Source: Rheinheimera faecalis
GTDB taxonomy: Bacteria > Pseudomonadota > Gammaproteobacteria > Enterobacterales > Alteromonadaceae
Length of the DNA: 64,000 bases
NCBI RefSeq assembly: GCF_021290965.1
Contig: NZ_JAJOYT010000006.1
Coordinates: 1-64,000 of the forward strand
Direction of reading: 5' to 3'
The notes under the pieces were generated by a model. It ran no database searches. It was given only the letters and a program-made list of their open reading frames with translations, and was not told the DNA's origin. Position 1 is the stretch's first letter. Each line of letters begins with the position of its first letter. Shown here piece by piece: positions 8,951 to 18,352 of the stretch. The position numbers and the translations under genes were made by a program.

Positions 8951-9718
8951 ATGAATGATGATTACAAAAAAAGTGGATATCTCGTTCTCAAAAGCTTTTT
9001 CAGCGAGACTGAGCTTTATGCACTGCGGCAAGTCGTTGCGCATTTCCATAAGGAGTGGAAGCTGCAGAATGCACAATTTTACGCTGAGAGCGCTATAAAC
9101 TCAGCTTATCTGACCGCCAAAAAATATTTAAAGGATCCAGAAAGGGAATATCTGTTCAGGTTTATCGGCTCAGCGAAGCTGATGACTATAGTCACTTCCA
9201 TCATGGGTGAACGTCCGGCCTTTATGAATACTCAGTTGTTTTTTGACCCAGTGAATAAAGCGCAGCGAAATTACTGGCATAGAGACACCCAATATCATTT
9301 GTCTGTTGAACAACAGAAGCAAGCCTTGTCCGGCCCAAAGGTCGTGCATTTTCGTATCCCGTTGTTCGATGAACCAGGTGTGGAGTTAATACCCGGAAGC
9401 CACAAACGCTGGGATAGTGAGGAAGAACTCGATGTCCGGTTAGAGCAAAATGGCCGAAAAAATGATGACAGATTATCTTCTGGCGTAGCTGTTCCATTGC
9501 ATGCTGGCGACCTGCTGATATTTAGTGCGACTATGATCCATAGAGGTATATACGGCAGAGACCGATTATCACTGGATATTTTGTTTTGTGATCCTGTCCC
9601 TGAGCTGATGAAATTTGTGGATGACAGCTGCTTGCCTGGCCCGGAAATAATAGAAAAACTCGAAAATGCTGTTGCTTTTGAGTGCGCACTGGCAAGCAAA
9701 ACGAAAAACAGCTACTAA
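8951..9718 (+). CDS. PhyH-type Fe(II)/2-oxoglutarate dioxygenase
   Basis: A 255-residue member of the phytanoyl-CoA dioxygenase family, non-haem iron oxygenases that use 2-oxoglutarate. The facial triad is visible: His110-Arg-Asp112 in NYWHRDTQY and the distal His197 in SATMIHRGIYGRDR, where the following Arg probably binds 2-oxoglutarate. Bacterial members act on varied substrates, so this one cannot be named. ATG 8951 fits the family's usual N-terminus; the frame is open to GTG 8915, which would overlap the palindrome. Confidence 0.8.
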   Translation: MNDDYKKSGYLVLKSFFSETELYALRQVVAHFHKEWKLQNAQFYAESAINSAYLTAKKYLKDPEREYLFRFIGSAKLMTIVTSIMGERPAFMNTQLFFDPVNKAQRNYWHRDTQYHLSVEQQKQALSGPKVVHFRIPLFDEPGVELIPGSHKRWDSEEELDVRLEQNGRKNDDRLSSGVAVPLHAGDLLIFSATMIHRGIYGRDRLSLDILFCDPVPELMKFVDDSCLPGPEIIEKLENAVAFECALASKTKNSY

Positions 9719-9785
9719 CCCCGGCACGCCTTTGATTGCAGTATCAGGGCTATGCAAATTTGCACTATCAAGGAAGTAAAATGTT

Positions 9786-10196
9786 ATGAATCCGGCAACT
9801 ATTACCATCAATATTCCTGTTCAGGAACTTGAGCGTGCAGTACATTTTTATACTCAACTAGGCTTTGAACCTCATCCGGTGTTTCGTGGCCCAGACTGCC
9901 AGTGCATGATGGTCACCGAGCAAATTCGCATTATGGTTCACCTCGATAGCAGCTTGCAGCTCTTCACACCTAAACCAATAAATGACCCTTCTTTAACTAC
10001 AGCTGTCGTATTGTGTCTGGACTGCAACAGCAAAGCACAAGTAGACGATCTGGTAGCACGGGCTATTGCTGCAGGTGGATCTGTTTATGATGCTGCGCAG
10101 GATTTAGGTTTTGTGTATACACATGGTTTTCTTGATGCCGATGGCAACGCCTGGCGACTGAACTATATGGATCCGAATGTGGTTATGCCTGAATAG
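9786..10196 (+). CDS. VOC superfamily (glyoxalase/bleomycin resistance) protein
   Basis: A 136-residue two-module VOC fold protein. The N-terminal half starts with the typical NIPVQELERAVHFYTQLGFEP strand-helix unit; the second half ends with GFVYTHGFLDADGNAWRLNYMDP. The family includes metal-dependent lyases, dioxygenases and binding proteins. The H-x-D-G-N pattern near the C-terminus is typical of the enzyme-like 'extradiol' uncharacterised branch. AAGGAAG lies about ten bases before the ATG. The 67-base gap from the dioxygenase suggests possible co-transcription. Confidence 0.8.
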   Translation: MNPATITINIPVQELERAVHFYTQLGFEPHPVFRGPDCQCMMVTEQIRIMVHLDSSLQLFTPKPINDPSLTTAVVLCLDCNSKAQVDDLVARAIAAGGSVYDAAQDLGFVYTHGFLDADGNAWRLNYMDPNVVMPE

Positions 10197-10285
10197 TGCT
10201 GGTTTTTGCCTTATGCAGAACTTAATAAAGCGACGGATAAGCTTTATAAAAATATCGTATGAGCTGAGCAGATAAAGGACACTTT

Positions 10286-10780
10286 GTGATAGAGCTACGT
10301 GAGCTGAAAAGTGATGACAGGGAATGGCTTGTTCGTTATCTGAACAACGAACAGCTGGTCAGATACCTGGCGTCCAGAATCCCACAGCCCTACAGCTTTG
10401 AAGACGCAAGCTGGTGGGTTGAAGTGGGCAGTAAAAAGGGCGCTTTTGTCAGAGCTATCACCTTTAATAATGCATTCTGCGGTGTCATAGGTGTGTACAC
10501 CAAAGAGGCTGAGTATGCGCATGCCGCAGAACTAGGTTATTGGGTCGCTCAGGAGTATTGGAACAAAGGAATTGCATCCAAAGCTGTGACTGAATTCACC
10601 GAACTGGTGTTTGCAATCACTGATATTCAACGTCTTTATGCCGTGGTGTCTGCACCAAATCTGGCTTCTATCCAGGTGATGAATAAAGCCGGTTACAGCT
10701 TGGAAGGCATATTGAGGAAGTCGGTGCAGAAGCAGGGGCAATTTTATGATGAGCATCTGTTTGCCAGACTGCGTGTTTAA
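10286..10780 (+). CDS. GNAT N-acetyltransferase, RimJ/RimL-like
   Basis: A 164-residue GNAT acetyltransferase of the type that acetylates protein N-termini or small amines. The acetyl-CoA pyrophosphate-binding segment is LGYWVAQEYWNKGIASKAV (Q-x-x-x-x-G-x-A), followed by RLYAVVSAPNLASIQVMNKAGYSLEGILRKSV, the motif typical of RimJ/RimL relatives. The GTG start has AAAGGA about seven bases upstream. It converges on the minus-strand katE operon. Confidence 0.85.
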   Translation: MIELRELKSDDREWLVRYLNNEQLVRYLASRIPQPYSFEDASWWVEVGSKKGAFVRAITFNNAFCGVIGVYTKEAEYAHAAELGYWVAQEYWNKGIASKAVTEFTELVFAITDIQRLYAVVSAPNLASIQVMNKAGYSLEGILRKSVQKQGQFYDEHLFARLRV

Positions 10781-10824
10781 TTCATTGTCGTCTTGACGAC
10801 CATCGACTCTATTCTTGCTATCGG

Positions 10825-10863
10825 AAAAACCTTTACCAAAGAGCAACACGCTCCTTGGTAAAG
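10825..10863 (-). terminator. Strong terminator of the katE operon
   Basis: Read on the minus strand, a 14-base arm (10863-10850) pairs with 10844-10831, with one non-Watson-Crick position, around the loop GTGTT. TTTTT follows. It lies 11 bases after the stop of the 23-residue peptide gene, placing that peptide inside the operon. Confidence 0.9.
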
Positions 10864-10874
10864 GGACGCATGAT

Positions 10875-10946
10875 TTAGAAAATCAGCGCTATTAAAATGA
10901 TGATAGGAATTGGGATCCCGATGATCCACAGTAGGACTGAACGCAT
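10875..10946 (-). CDS. 23-residue hydrophobic membrane peptide
   Basis: A tiny gene. AAAGGAG (10959-10953) sits seven bases before an ATG at 10946, and the frame runs 23 codons to TAA. The peptide begins MRSVLLW, then is almost wholly Ile/Leu/Pro/Gly, with an IGIPIPIIIL core, ending LIF. It is a single membrane-spanning helix with a short positive N-terminus (probably inside). It lies 36 bases after the preceding membrane protein gene and is followed at once by the operon terminator, so it should be transcribed with katE. Ribosome binding site and position support a real gene; the function is unknown. Confidence 0.7.
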   Translation of the reverse strand: MRSVLLWIIGIPIPIIILIALIF

Positions 10947-10982
10947 AATAATCTCCTTTAAATTTAATACACAGGGTGCGAT

Positions 10983-12098
10983 TTAAGCATCGCGTTGACG
11001 ACCACCAAACACAGCCATCAGACTTGCCACAAAGGCGCCAAGTAGCAGGGCGACCGTCATCCAAAGTGCAGCGTAAGCCGATGCTTTACGGGCTTCATCT
11101 GCGGCTTCGCGAGCTGTAGTTTCAGCATTTTTCAGCATAGTTTGCACTCTCTCAAAGCCTTCAGATACACGCTGTTCAGCTTCCTGCTGGCTCAAATCAG
11201 TGCGCTGTGCGATAAGCTGAGCTATGTAGCTTTGGTCTTCTTGCGGTAACGAACCCGCGTACAGCGCACGTGCGAATATCCGTGTGACTTCAGCTGTTGG
11301 CAGCTGCAAGTTTTCAGAGGACTGTTGGTTTGGTTTAGAGTTTGCCTCAGGAGCAGCTCTGTCAGGCATAGTATCGGGCACAACAGTATTTACTGGAGGA
11401 GCTTCTCTACCAGCGAGAATTTGAGGAGCAGGTTCGTTTGCTTGTGGTGTTGCCTGGTCAGCCAGTGGATCTTGCAAAGTAGGCTTGGCTTGCGGTGTTG
11501 TGTTGCCAATTGAACTGCCGTTATCTGCGCGGAACAGAGAGTCAATAAAGTAGCCTAACGAGTTGCCTGTTTCATCAGCGTCGGCGCCTCTTGCAGCCAT
11601 CATAGCTGTTGAACCCGCTGCGGCACCTGCGGCTTTACCAACCACTTCTGCACCTGCGCGGACGCCACTACCAATGCTGCTCATCACCGAAGTCAGGATC
11701 ACCGCTGTTAACAGCGATGCGATAGCCCAGGTCAGAAAACCGTGGGCTGTGTCGCGGAAATACACTTCATCTGTATGTGCATCCATCCATTTGGTACGCA
11801 GCCGGCCAGCCAGATAACCGCCAACGCCTGATGCTACAAGCTGAGTAAAACTCAACCATGCTATAGCCGCAACACCAAAGGTAGTGGCGCTGATGCCTTC
11901 CATACGCCACGGCGATACAGCGGAGAAACCCAGCCCTGTGCCGAGGATCATCAGTAGCAACGACAAGGCGGCAGCGCCTGCCGCTCCGGCTAAGATAGCA
12001 GCCCATGATACAGCGCTGTTTGCGCAGGGGGCATCCATGGTACTTATTGGAATCCGGCGTTCTATCACCGGATCTAAACCCAGATTAACATTTGACAT
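10983..12098 (-). CDS. Predicted membrane protein (PhnA-like annotation group)
   Basis: A 371-residue inner-membrane protein; relatives are often labelled 'PhnA-like', but nothing here resembles phosphonate metabolism. The N-terminal half has membrane helices around residues 32-60 (SWAAILAGAAGAAALSLLL), 75-100 (TTFGVAAIAWLSFTQLVASGVGGYLAG) and 120-145. A Pro/Ala/Gln-rich linker follows, then a helical, charged segment (TEVTRIFARALYAGSLPQEDQ, QQEAEQRVSEGFERV) and a last membrane helix (YAALWMTVALLLGAFVASLMA). The start at ATG 12098 uses GGAG six bases upstream; an ATG four codons earlier has no site. Third gene of the katE operon; function unknown. Confidence 0.7.
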   Translation of the reverse strand: MSNVNLGLDPVIERRIPISTMDAPCANSAVSWAAILAGAAGAAALSLLLMILGTGLGFSAVSPWRMEGISATTFGVAAIAWLSFTQLVASGVGGYLAGRLRTKWMDAHTDEVYFRDTAHGFLTWAIASLLTAVILTSVMSSIGSGVRAGAEVVGKAAGAAAGSTAMMAARGADADETGNSLGYFIDSLFRADNGSSIGNTTPQAKPTLQDPLADQATPQANEPAPQILAGREAPPVNTVVPDTMPDRAAPEANSKPNQQSSENLQLPTAEVTRIFARALYAGSLPQEDQSYIAQLIAQRTDLSQQEAEQRVSEGFERVQTMLKNAETTAREAADEARKASAYAALWMTVALLLGAFVASLMAVFGGRQRDA

Positions 12099-12197
12099 AG
12101 TGTTCTCCATTGCTGTGATCGATCAATAAGATAAAAGAGTTATTTGGAGCTTTGGCACTGCTGTTGCAGCTGTTGTTTCTCTGTGCTGAGCTGATAT

Positions 12198-12821
12198 TCA
12201 TGAGCGTCCGGACTCCAGCATCTCATCGCGCTTGAACTCGGCCCGCGCTGCACCTATGGCGGTTTCAACCTTTTTTACTTCCTCGGGCGGTGGCAAAACA
12301 GCAGGTAAGCCCAATGATTCAATCCACAATTCGCGCAGGAATCCTTTGGTGTGATAAAGGTGATGGTGTTCGTCCTGCTCAACTAATTGGTAAGCAGCCA
12401 GAAGTGCACTGGTTTCCTCACCCAGGCCGTGTTCAGCCACATGCCCAATCAACTCCCAGTTCTGATGATCTTTGGTTTCAGCTAACACCACGCATTCACC
12501 AGCTACTAGCTGCGCTGCTATGGCGTTACCCCGCGCCTTGGCCATCAGCATCGCCTTCACCAGCGAATCGCCGATATGAGCCACTACTTCACGACCAGGG
12601 GTCATGGTGTCTGGGTCCAGACCCAGCTCGCCAAATACATCCACCAGCACCTGTTCGTGTGTGCGAGTTTGCTCGAAATATTCTTGCCATTCAGTTTTCA
12701 AATCTTCGTTCAGCACACAAGACAGCGCTGTTTCGTAAATCCTCAAACCACCACGTTCCGTCTCCAGCGACTGATACAACAACTCATGCAGTTGTTTTTT
12801 GTTGTAAGCCTTCTTTTTCAT
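12198..12821 (-). CDS. Ferritin-like domain protein
   Basis: A 207-residue, mostly alpha-helical protein with a ferritin-like four-helix bundle. Candidate di-metal ligands fall at the expected spacing: Glu in SLETERGG and YETAL, THEQ, Glu in AGECVVLAETKDH, and the cluster VEQDEHHHLYH. It begins with the basic stretch MKKKAYNKKQL. The ATG at 12821 has AAGGA eight bases upstream. Being 63 bases after katE on the same strand, it probably serves oxidative stress defence, for example by iron or manganese handling. That role is inference from context. Confidence 0.65.
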   Translation of the reverse strand: MKKKAYNKKQLHELLYQSLETERGGLRIYETALSCVLNEDLKTEWQEYFEQTRTHEQVLVDVFGELGLDPDTMTPGREVVAHIGDSLVKAMLMAKARGNAIAAQLVAGECVVLAETKDHQNWELIGHVAEHGLGEETSALLAAYQLVEQDEHHHLYHTKGFLRELWIESLGLPAVLPPPEEVKKVETAIGAARAEFKRDEMLESGRS

Positions 12822-12884
12822 CACTATTTCCTTTTTGGTGCCAGCATTAATCAATGGCAGGCAGCTTGCGCTGATCGCGCTGTT

Positions 12885-15275
12885 TCATTGGGTTGCCAGG
12901 GCGCGGGATGGATGGCGATGGGCAGCAATTGCATCAATAAAAGCAGTGATTACCCCAACAGTGTTCGCGCTATCCGCCAGCAAAATACCTTGGTCTTCAG
13001 CCATACCTGGGCCAACACCAGCCATTTCCAGAAGTTCGCGGCCATCACCCAAAGCGAGAATGGTTTTGCAGTGCTGATAAGTGTTTTTTATAAAGTCAGC
13101 CGTATGTGCATTGCCTGCGAGTGCCATCACCGCTTTATTGCCATCGGGCAACACCAGCGCATCAAACAGCACCGCCGGAGAGTTCTCCATCGACTTGTCT
13201 GCTTCAATGTTTTCACCCGAGGAGCTGGTAAAAATACCGATGCGGGGCCCGACGAAATGCACCACAGCTCCGGCTTCTGCCAGAGCGCGATAAAGGCTTG
13301 CGATAGAGGCATGGTGTACGCCTTCTTCAACCAGCACAGCAATCTGTCGGGTGCGGATACCACATTCACCGGGTAACGCCATCATGGATAAGGCGACTGA
13401 TTTAGTGACTTCAGGTTGTTGTGGCTCAAGGATGGCTTTGGGCATAGCATCTGGTACCGCCATACCTAAACCTGCTGCAACATCTGCGGCCAGCTCAGCT
13501 GATACATTCATCAGCGATGACAACATGCGCCTGCGTATAGCCGGAACTGCGACTTTACTGAGCTCAAAGCGGAATGCATCGGTAATATGGGCCTTTTCGA
13601 CAGCCGTCTGACTATTGAGAAATAAGGTCGCTTGCTGATAATGCTCGGCGAATTTTTGTGCTTTGCCACGGACTTTGTCTTCAGTCATTCTCTGTGGGAA
13701 GGATACAAATCCGCCCGGACTGGCCCCGGTCTGAAAAAGACAGCCACCGGCCAGTGAGTTCGGCTCATAAGCTACCCGGCCGCGATTTATAGCCTGACGA
13801 TGCATGCCGTCGCGTTGATTGTTCTGTACCGAGGCCAGCGGCGAGTTGATGGGTATTTCATGAAAATTGGCACCACCGAGTCTGGTGATTTGTGTATCCA
13901 CATAAGAATGGATCCGACCTGCGAGCAGCGGATCGTTAGAGAAGTCGATACCGGGAATAATATGGGCTGTACAAAAGGCGACCTGCTCGGTTTCGGCAAA
14001 GAAGTTGTCGGGGTTGCGATTAAGCACCATACGCCCAACAGGCAAAACAGGCACCAACTCTTCCGGTATCAGCTTAGTGGCATCCAGCACGTCAAAGCTA
14101 AAACCATCAGCTTGTTGTTCGGTGAATAGCTGCAGTCCAAGCTCCCATTCCGGAAACTCACCTGATTCGATAGCTTCCCACAAATCACGGCGATGAAAAT
14201 CAGGGTCTGCACCGGATATTTTCACCGCTTCATCCCACAGCAGGGCATGGGTGCCTTGCAATGGTTTCCAGTGAAACTTACAGAATACAGACTCACCTTG
14301 CTCGTTGATTAAACGAAAGGTATGGACGCCAAAACCTTGCATCATCCGGTAGCTACGGGGGATAGCGCGGTCCGACATCAGCCACATCAACATATGAGTC
14401 GATTCAGGCATCAAAGAGACAAAATCCCAGAAAGTGTCATGGGCCGATGCCGCCTGAGGCATACCATGGTGAGGTTCAGGTTTGACGGCATGCACCAGAT
14501 CAGGAAACTTCATCGCGTCCTGTATAAAAAACACCGGCATGTTATTACCCACCAAATCCCAGTTGCCCTGGTCGGTATAAAACTTCACGGCAAAACCACG
14601 TACGTCACGGGCTGTATCTTTTGAACCCCGTTCACCTGCTACGGTAGAAAAGCGCACAAACACAGGGGTGATTTTACTTTGTTCGGCAAAAGGTGCTGCG
14701 CTGGTGTATTGGGTTAAAGCGTCATAGGCTTTGAAGTAGCCATGTGCACCTGAGCCGCGGGCATGAACTATGCGCTCAGGGATCCGCTCGTGATCAAAAT
14801 GGGTGATTTTTTCCCGCAGGATAAAATCTTCGAGTAAAGTTGGCCCACGTAAACCTGCTTTCAGGCTGTTCTGATTGTCGCTGATCTGAACGCCTTGGTT
14901 GGTAGTTAAAGGCCTTGCGCTTGCATCCACCCGCACCCGATTCAGTGACGCAACTGTTGGGTTTGTTCCCGGACGCACAGCACTGCCAGTTTTTGCAGTG
15001 CCAGTATCTTCGGTGGCCGTACTTGCCGTTAGTGCGATAGAAGGCAGCTCTACTGTTATTCCTGCTATAGGTGCTATGGCGTTGTCGTAACCATACTCAA
15101 GCGCTTTAGTGCTGTTGTAAGGCATTGCCGCGACCAGATTTTCGCTGGCTTTGGCTTGCTCTGCCACTATGTCGTTTGTTTTGAGCGCAGGGCTGTTGCC
15201 TTGTGCTGCTGTTACAGAGGAATCGTCTTTGCCTTTTTTTCGCGACGATTGATCTGGGTTTTTGTTGCTAGCCAT
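12885..15275 (-). CDS. katE: Large-subunit monofunctional catalase (HPII type)
   Basis: A 796-residue clade 2 haem catalase that disproportionates hydrogen peroxide in the cytoplasm. The catalytic His171 lies in [12 protein letters not shown], the distal Asn at 244-245 in [14 protein letters not shown], and the proximal haem Tyr in [13 protein letters not shown]. The C-terminal domain (about residue 630 on, [29 protein letters not shown]) is the DJ-1/PfpI-like flavodoxin domain typical of HPII. An N-terminal Ser/Thr/Ala-rich extension of about 110 residues is slightly longer than in E. coli KatE (753). GGAG lies about seven bases before the ATG. First gene of a four-gene operon; in relatives katE is under RpoS control, which I cannot confirm here. 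Confidence 0.95.
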   Translation of the reverse strand: MASNKNPDQSSRKKGKDDSSVTAAQGNSPALKTNDIVAEQAKASENLVAAMPYNSTKALEYGYDNAIAPIAGITVELPSIALTASTATEDTGTAKTGSAVRPGTNPTVASLNRVRVDASARPLTTNQGVQISDNQNSLKAGLRGPTLLEDFILREKITHFDHERIPERIVHARGSGAHGYFKAYDALTQYTSAAPFAEQSKITPVFVRFSTVAGERGSKDTARDVRGFAVKFYTDQGNWDLVGNNMPVFFIQDAMKFPDLVHAVKPEPHHGMPQAASAHDTFWDFVSLMPESTHMLMWLMSDRAIPRSYRMMQGFGVHTFRLINEQGESVFCKFHWKPLQGTHALLWDEAVKISGADPDFHRRDLWEAIESGEFPEWELGLQLFTEQQADGFSFDVLDATKLIPEELVPVLPVGRMVLNRNPDNFFAETEQVAFCTAHIIPGIDFSNDPLLAGRIHSYVDTQITRLGGANFHEIPINSPLASVQNNQRDGMHRQAINRGRVAYEPNSLAGGCLFQTGASPGGFVSFPQRMTEDKVRGKAQKFAEHYQQATLFLNSQTAVEKAHITDAFRFELSKVAVPAIRRRMLSSLMNVSAELAADVAAGLGMAVPDAMPKAILEPQQPEVTKSVALSMMALPGECGIRTRQIAVLVEEGVHHASIASLYRALAEAGAVVHFVGPRIGIFTSSSGENIEADKSMENSPAVLFDALVLPDGNKAVMALAGNAHTADFIKNTYQHCKTILALGDGRELLEMAGVGPGMAEDQGILLADSANTVGVITAFIDAIAAHRHPSRALATQ

Positions 15276-15554
15276 AAGTGTTCTCCGCTGAGGTGGGGAC
15301 TATTGAAGATAGAAATTCAAACCACCTGCCTGTATCGATTCTTATGCCGCAGAGATACTAAGTCTGTTCGATAACGAACTCTCTCCCTGCAATGAGGCTG
15401 TGTCCCTTACCTAGCCTGCCTGTTCCTTTTTTACTTTGAGTGTGACAACGCACCGACCTGGCAACACGGCTCCTTCAGTCTTAAGCGACTGTGCAGTGCA
15501 TCTGAGCAAAACAGCGATTTCTCATTATGTTTTTTCATCTACAAGCGGAGCCCT

Positions 15555-16034
15555 ATGGAACTGATGCCTGATCTGGAGTGGAATATGGTGTTACTGCATA
15601 TTCGCGACTTAGCGTTCGCCTTTATCCTGGCGCTGCCGATTGGTTGGGACAGGGAAAAAAGTGAGCGCACCGCAGGCCTTCGCACTTTTCCGCTGGTGGC
15701 TGTTGCGGCATGTGGTTATATGTTGGTTGGTATGGATGTGTTGGGGTCTACCAATGACGAATCACGAGTGATGCAGGGCATTATTGCCGGCATAGGTTTT
15801 ATTGGTGGTGGTGCTATTTTAAAAAATGAAGTCAAAGGTGGAGGGTCTGTTTCTGGTACTGCAACTGCAGCCAGTTTGTGGTTAACCGGGGCCATTGGCA
15901 TATCCGTCGCCACAGGCCGGCTTGAAATTGCGCTGGTGCTCAGTGCTCTAACGTTTTTTACCCTGCGGCTACTTACGCCAGCCAAAGTGCTGCTTGGGAC
16001 TCCAGAGAGTGATACACAAGATCAGCAGCGTTGA
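15555..16034 (+). CDS. MgtC/SapB family membrane protein
   Basis: A 159-residue inner-membrane protein with four to five helices and the MgtC signature: GWDREKSERTAGLRTFPLVAVAACGY near residues 34-59, then GIIAGIGFIGGGAILKN at 84-100. MgtC proteins are linked to growth in low magnesium and to control of ATP synthase in pathogens; many environmental members are untested. The 279-base region between it and the divergent katE gene holds both promoters; I found no clear magnesium riboswitch there. Confidence 0.85.
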   Translation: MELMPDLEWNMVLLHIRDLAFAFILALPIGWDREKSERTAGLRTFPLVAVAACGYMLVGMDVLGSTNDESRVMQGIIAGIGFIGGGAILKNEVKGGGSVSGTATAASLWLTGAIGISVATGRLEIALVLSALTFFTLRLLTPAKVLLGTPESDTQDQQR

Positions 16035-16083
16035 GGCTTGACTACCTTCAGTGACTTTTCGTCTTGCGCCGGGTTAGGGGGGA

Positions 16084-17304
16084 ATGGTGGATTTAAAAAG
16101 TGGCTATCCGTATTGGGCCGTCAAAAATGGTTTGCTTTATGCCTTTCCGCAATTGGATACCAATTTGAGTTGCGATGTGGTGGTCATTGGAGCTGGCATC
16201 ACAGGTGCACTGATTGCCGATGAACTGGCCACACATGGGCATGATGTTGTGGTGCTGGATCAGCGGGATATCTGCTGGGGCAGCACATCGGCCAGCACCG
16301 CTTTATTGCAATATGAAATCGATGCCCATGCCACAGAAATAGCAAAGCGCTACGACCAGGCTGCAGCGCTTTTGGCTTATCAATCCAGCCTCCATGCTAT
16401 TGAGCAAGTGGGGGCTTTGGCTCATCAGCTTGGCGATGTTGATTTTGCCAACTGCGAAAGCCTGTATTACGCCAGTCATCGGGTTGATCACCAGGATTTA
16501 GCGGATGAATTTGCCTGGCGCAAACAGCATGGTTTCCCGGTTCGCTGGCTCAGCCGCGCAGCGCTGAAGAATGAGTACCAACTAACAGCGCCTGCGGCCA
16601 TTCTGAGCACCATAGCAGCGCGGGTTGATCCCTATCGACTAGCTTCAAAACTGCTGTACAGAATGCAGCAACGGGGGGCGCTTGTGTTTGACCGCACTGC
16701 GGTAACCAGCATCAAGGCTACCGGGCATTCGGTACAACTGAAGACAGACAAAGGCATGTTGATTAAAGCAAAGCATCTGGTGATGGCTAGCGGTTATGAA
16801 GCACAGTGCTGGTTAAGTCAGAAGGTTGCGCAAAATCGCAGTAGCTTTGCTTATATCACAGACCCAGTTGCACCTTCTGAGCTTGGCTGGTTGGCCACTA
16901 CTATGTTGTGGGAGTCTTCACGACCTTATATCTATATGCGCAGCACCGGGGATGGACGATTGTTGGTGGGTGGTGAAGACGAAGGCCGGGATATACCGGC
17001 GCGAAGAGACTGTTTAGTCGACCGTAAAGCTGCGACTTTACAGCGTAAAGTGGCCCGTCTATTTCCCAAACTTCAGGCAAAACCAGCCTTTGCCTGGGCG
17101 GGCACCTTTGCTGAAACCAAAGACGGACTGCCCCTTTTTGGCCAACATTCGCAGTATGGACCAAGGGTGCTGTTCGCTTTAGCTTATGGTGGCAACGGCA
17201 TTACCTACAGTATGCTGGGTGCTGGCTTATTGCGTGCACAAATCGAGCGACGGCCGCATCCGTTAACGGAGTTATTCTCTTTTGCACGATTGGGCTATGG
17301 CTAA
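16084..17304 (+). CDS. FAD-dependent amine/amino-acid oxidoreductase (DAO family)
   Basis: A 406-residue flavoprotein. The ADP-binding Rossmann motif VVVIGAGITGALIADELATHGHDVVVLDQ is at residues 31-59, followed by GSTSASTALLQYEID, where relatives of the DAO (glycine oxidase, glycerol-3-phosphate dehydrogenase) family contact FAD. The C-terminus has the closing FAD motif ALAYGGNGITYSMLGA. The substrate is probably a secondary or primary amine or a hydroxy acid, but is not determinable. It lies 49 bases after mgtC with GGGGGGA directly before the ATG, so the two may be an operon. Confidence 0.8.
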   Translation: MVDLKSGYPYWAVKNGLLYAFPQLDTNLSCDVVVIGAGITGALIADELATHGHDVVVLDQRDICWGSTSASTALLQYEIDAHATEIAKRYDQAAALLAYQSSLHAIEQVGALAHQLGDVDFANCESLYYASHRVDHQDLADEFAWRKQHGFPVRWLSRAALKNEYQLTAPAAILSTIAARVDPYRLASKLLYRMQQRGALVFDRTAVTSIKATGHSVQLKTDKGMLIKAKHLVMASGYEAQCWLSQKVAQNRSSFAYITDPVAPSELGWLATTMLWESSRPYIYMRSTGDGRLLVGGEDEGRDIPARRDCLVDRKAATLQRKVARLFPKLQAKPAFAWAGTFAETKDGLPLFGQHSQYGPRVLFALAYGGNGITYSMLGAGLLRAQIERRPHPLTELFSFARLGYG

Positions 17305-17428
17305 GTGATCAGTGACAATTCGGGTTTTAAAGGGGCAAAACACAGATGGATACGGATAGCTAAAACTCGATTCGAAGCATAAAGTCAGGTATCTTCAGAT
17401 AGGTATAAAACAGGGAGTGTTGAATACC

Positions 17429-17734
17429 ATGCAGTTGCCAACAAAAAGTGAATTGAGCAGTTGCTGCGTCTTGCTGATGTTCGGAATTCTGATGCTGTGG
17501 TTTGTTCCGCATGGCTCGCACATCGGCTGGTATGCGATAGTGCTTGGCATTACTTTTGGTTTATTTCCGGGACCCCAGCTAAAAGCGAGATTTGAGCAGA
17601 GTGATGAAAAGTCAGCACAGTGGCAGCAAATTTCAACAGCTGAACGGGAAAAGTATTTCAGCTGGTGGACATCGCCATTCCCCTGGGGATTGGCCGCTTT
17701 TATCCTCGTCATTGTTTATGCGCTTAGCGTATGA
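17429..17734 (+). CDS. Small three-helix membrane protein
   Basis: About 101 residues with three hydrophobic segments (SCCVLLMFGILMLWFV; GWYAIVLGITFGLFPG; WGLAAFILVIVYALSV) and a charged, Trp-rich loop (EQSDEKSAQWQQISTAEREKYFSWW). GGGAG lies 11 bases before ATG 17429; GTG 17417 and TTG 17420 are in frame and also possible. I do not recognise the family. It precedes the DUF2937 gene by 38 bases and may be co-transcribed with it. Confidence 0.6.
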   Translation: MQLPTKSELSSCCVLLMFGILMLWFVPHGSHIGWYAIVLGITFGLFPGPQLKARFEQSDEKSAQWQQISTAEREKYFSWWTSPFPWGLAAFILVIVYALSV

Positions 17735-17772
17735 AAAGTTTTTTACAGTAAGTAGCAACAGGAATATTTATT

Positions 17773-18273
17773 TTGATTGGAAGACTGCTCGATAAATTAG
17801 TGTTTGGTGTAGCGCTTATTGTAGCGCTGCAGATGCCGTTGCTGGTTGATCATTACCATCAGTATTTATCTGGCTGGTACAAAGCCACCCAATGGCAGGT
17901 GGATGGTTATGAAGCGACAGCGAAAACTCATCAGTTTGCTAACGCTCAGGTCATGATAGAGAACCATCTGAAAAACGCTGAGCCCAGCGTGCGCACAGAT
18001 GCAGAGCAAAAACTGGCGACAGTGGAGTTGCTGGCCGATCTCCGCCTTGGTATGGATACCTTTGCCACCGGCAACTTGTTGGAAAAAATGCTGTTTATGC
18101 TGCATCCCGACAGAATTCACGTGTTGAAAGATGTAACGCAGAATTTCAAACTGGGCATACCTCTGAATCCAAGTGGTTTGGCTTTTGCTGTGGTATTTGC
18201 TCTGCTGTTGAATTTTCTGATCATGCTGCCATTCAGATTCTTTGGCAGGAGAAGCGCTTATTCGCAGCGCTGA
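17773..18273 (+). CDS. DUF2937 family membrane protein
   Basis: A 166-residue protein of the DUF2937 family: an N-terminal helix (DKLVFGVALIVALQMPLLVDHY), a central helical periplasmic-looking domain with GYEATAKTH and repeated Lys/Glu, and a C-terminal helix (GLAFAVVFALLLNFLIMLPFRFF). The start is a rare TTG with AGGA about nine bases upstream. The function is unknown. A perfect 10-base hairpin begins at its stop codon. Confidence 0.75.
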   Translation: MIGRLLDKLVFGVALIVALQMPLLVDHYHQYLSGWYKATQWQVDGYEATAKTHQFANAQVMIENHLKNAEPSVRTDAEQKLATVELLADLRLGMDTFATGNLLEKMLFMLHPDRIHVLKDVTQNFKLGIPLNPSGLAFAVVFALLLNFLIMLPFRFFGRRSAYSQR

Positions 18274-18292
18274 TGGCGTAACACGCCATCAG
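18270..18292 (+). terminator. Hairpin at the DUF2937 stop codon
   Basis: CTGATGGCGT-AAC-ACGCCATCAG is a perfect 10-base stem with a three-base loop that includes the stop codon. No T run follows, so it is a stabilising or Rho-dependent end rather than a classic intrinsic terminator. Confidence 0.45.
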
Positions 18293-18352
18293 ACTTCAAT
18301 CCCGGTGCGGCGACTTTGTCGTTAGACTAAAGGCTTATCAAGGAGAGATTCA

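Noticed and set aside
12083-12200. A 38-codon minus-strand frame between the ferritin-like and membrane protein genes.
   Set aside because: No ribosome binding site, Asn/Ser-rich product, and it overlaps the start of the next gene.
12576-13376. A 266-codon plus-strand frame across the katE and ferritin-like genes.
   Set aside because: It is antisense to two well-supported genes, has a low-complexity Cys/His-rich product and no ribosome binding site.
15355-15554. Possible magnesium riboswitch (M-box) ahead of mgtC, suggested by a GAGGCT motif.
   Set aside because: The other conserved M-box segments cannot be found and no coherent fold was traced.
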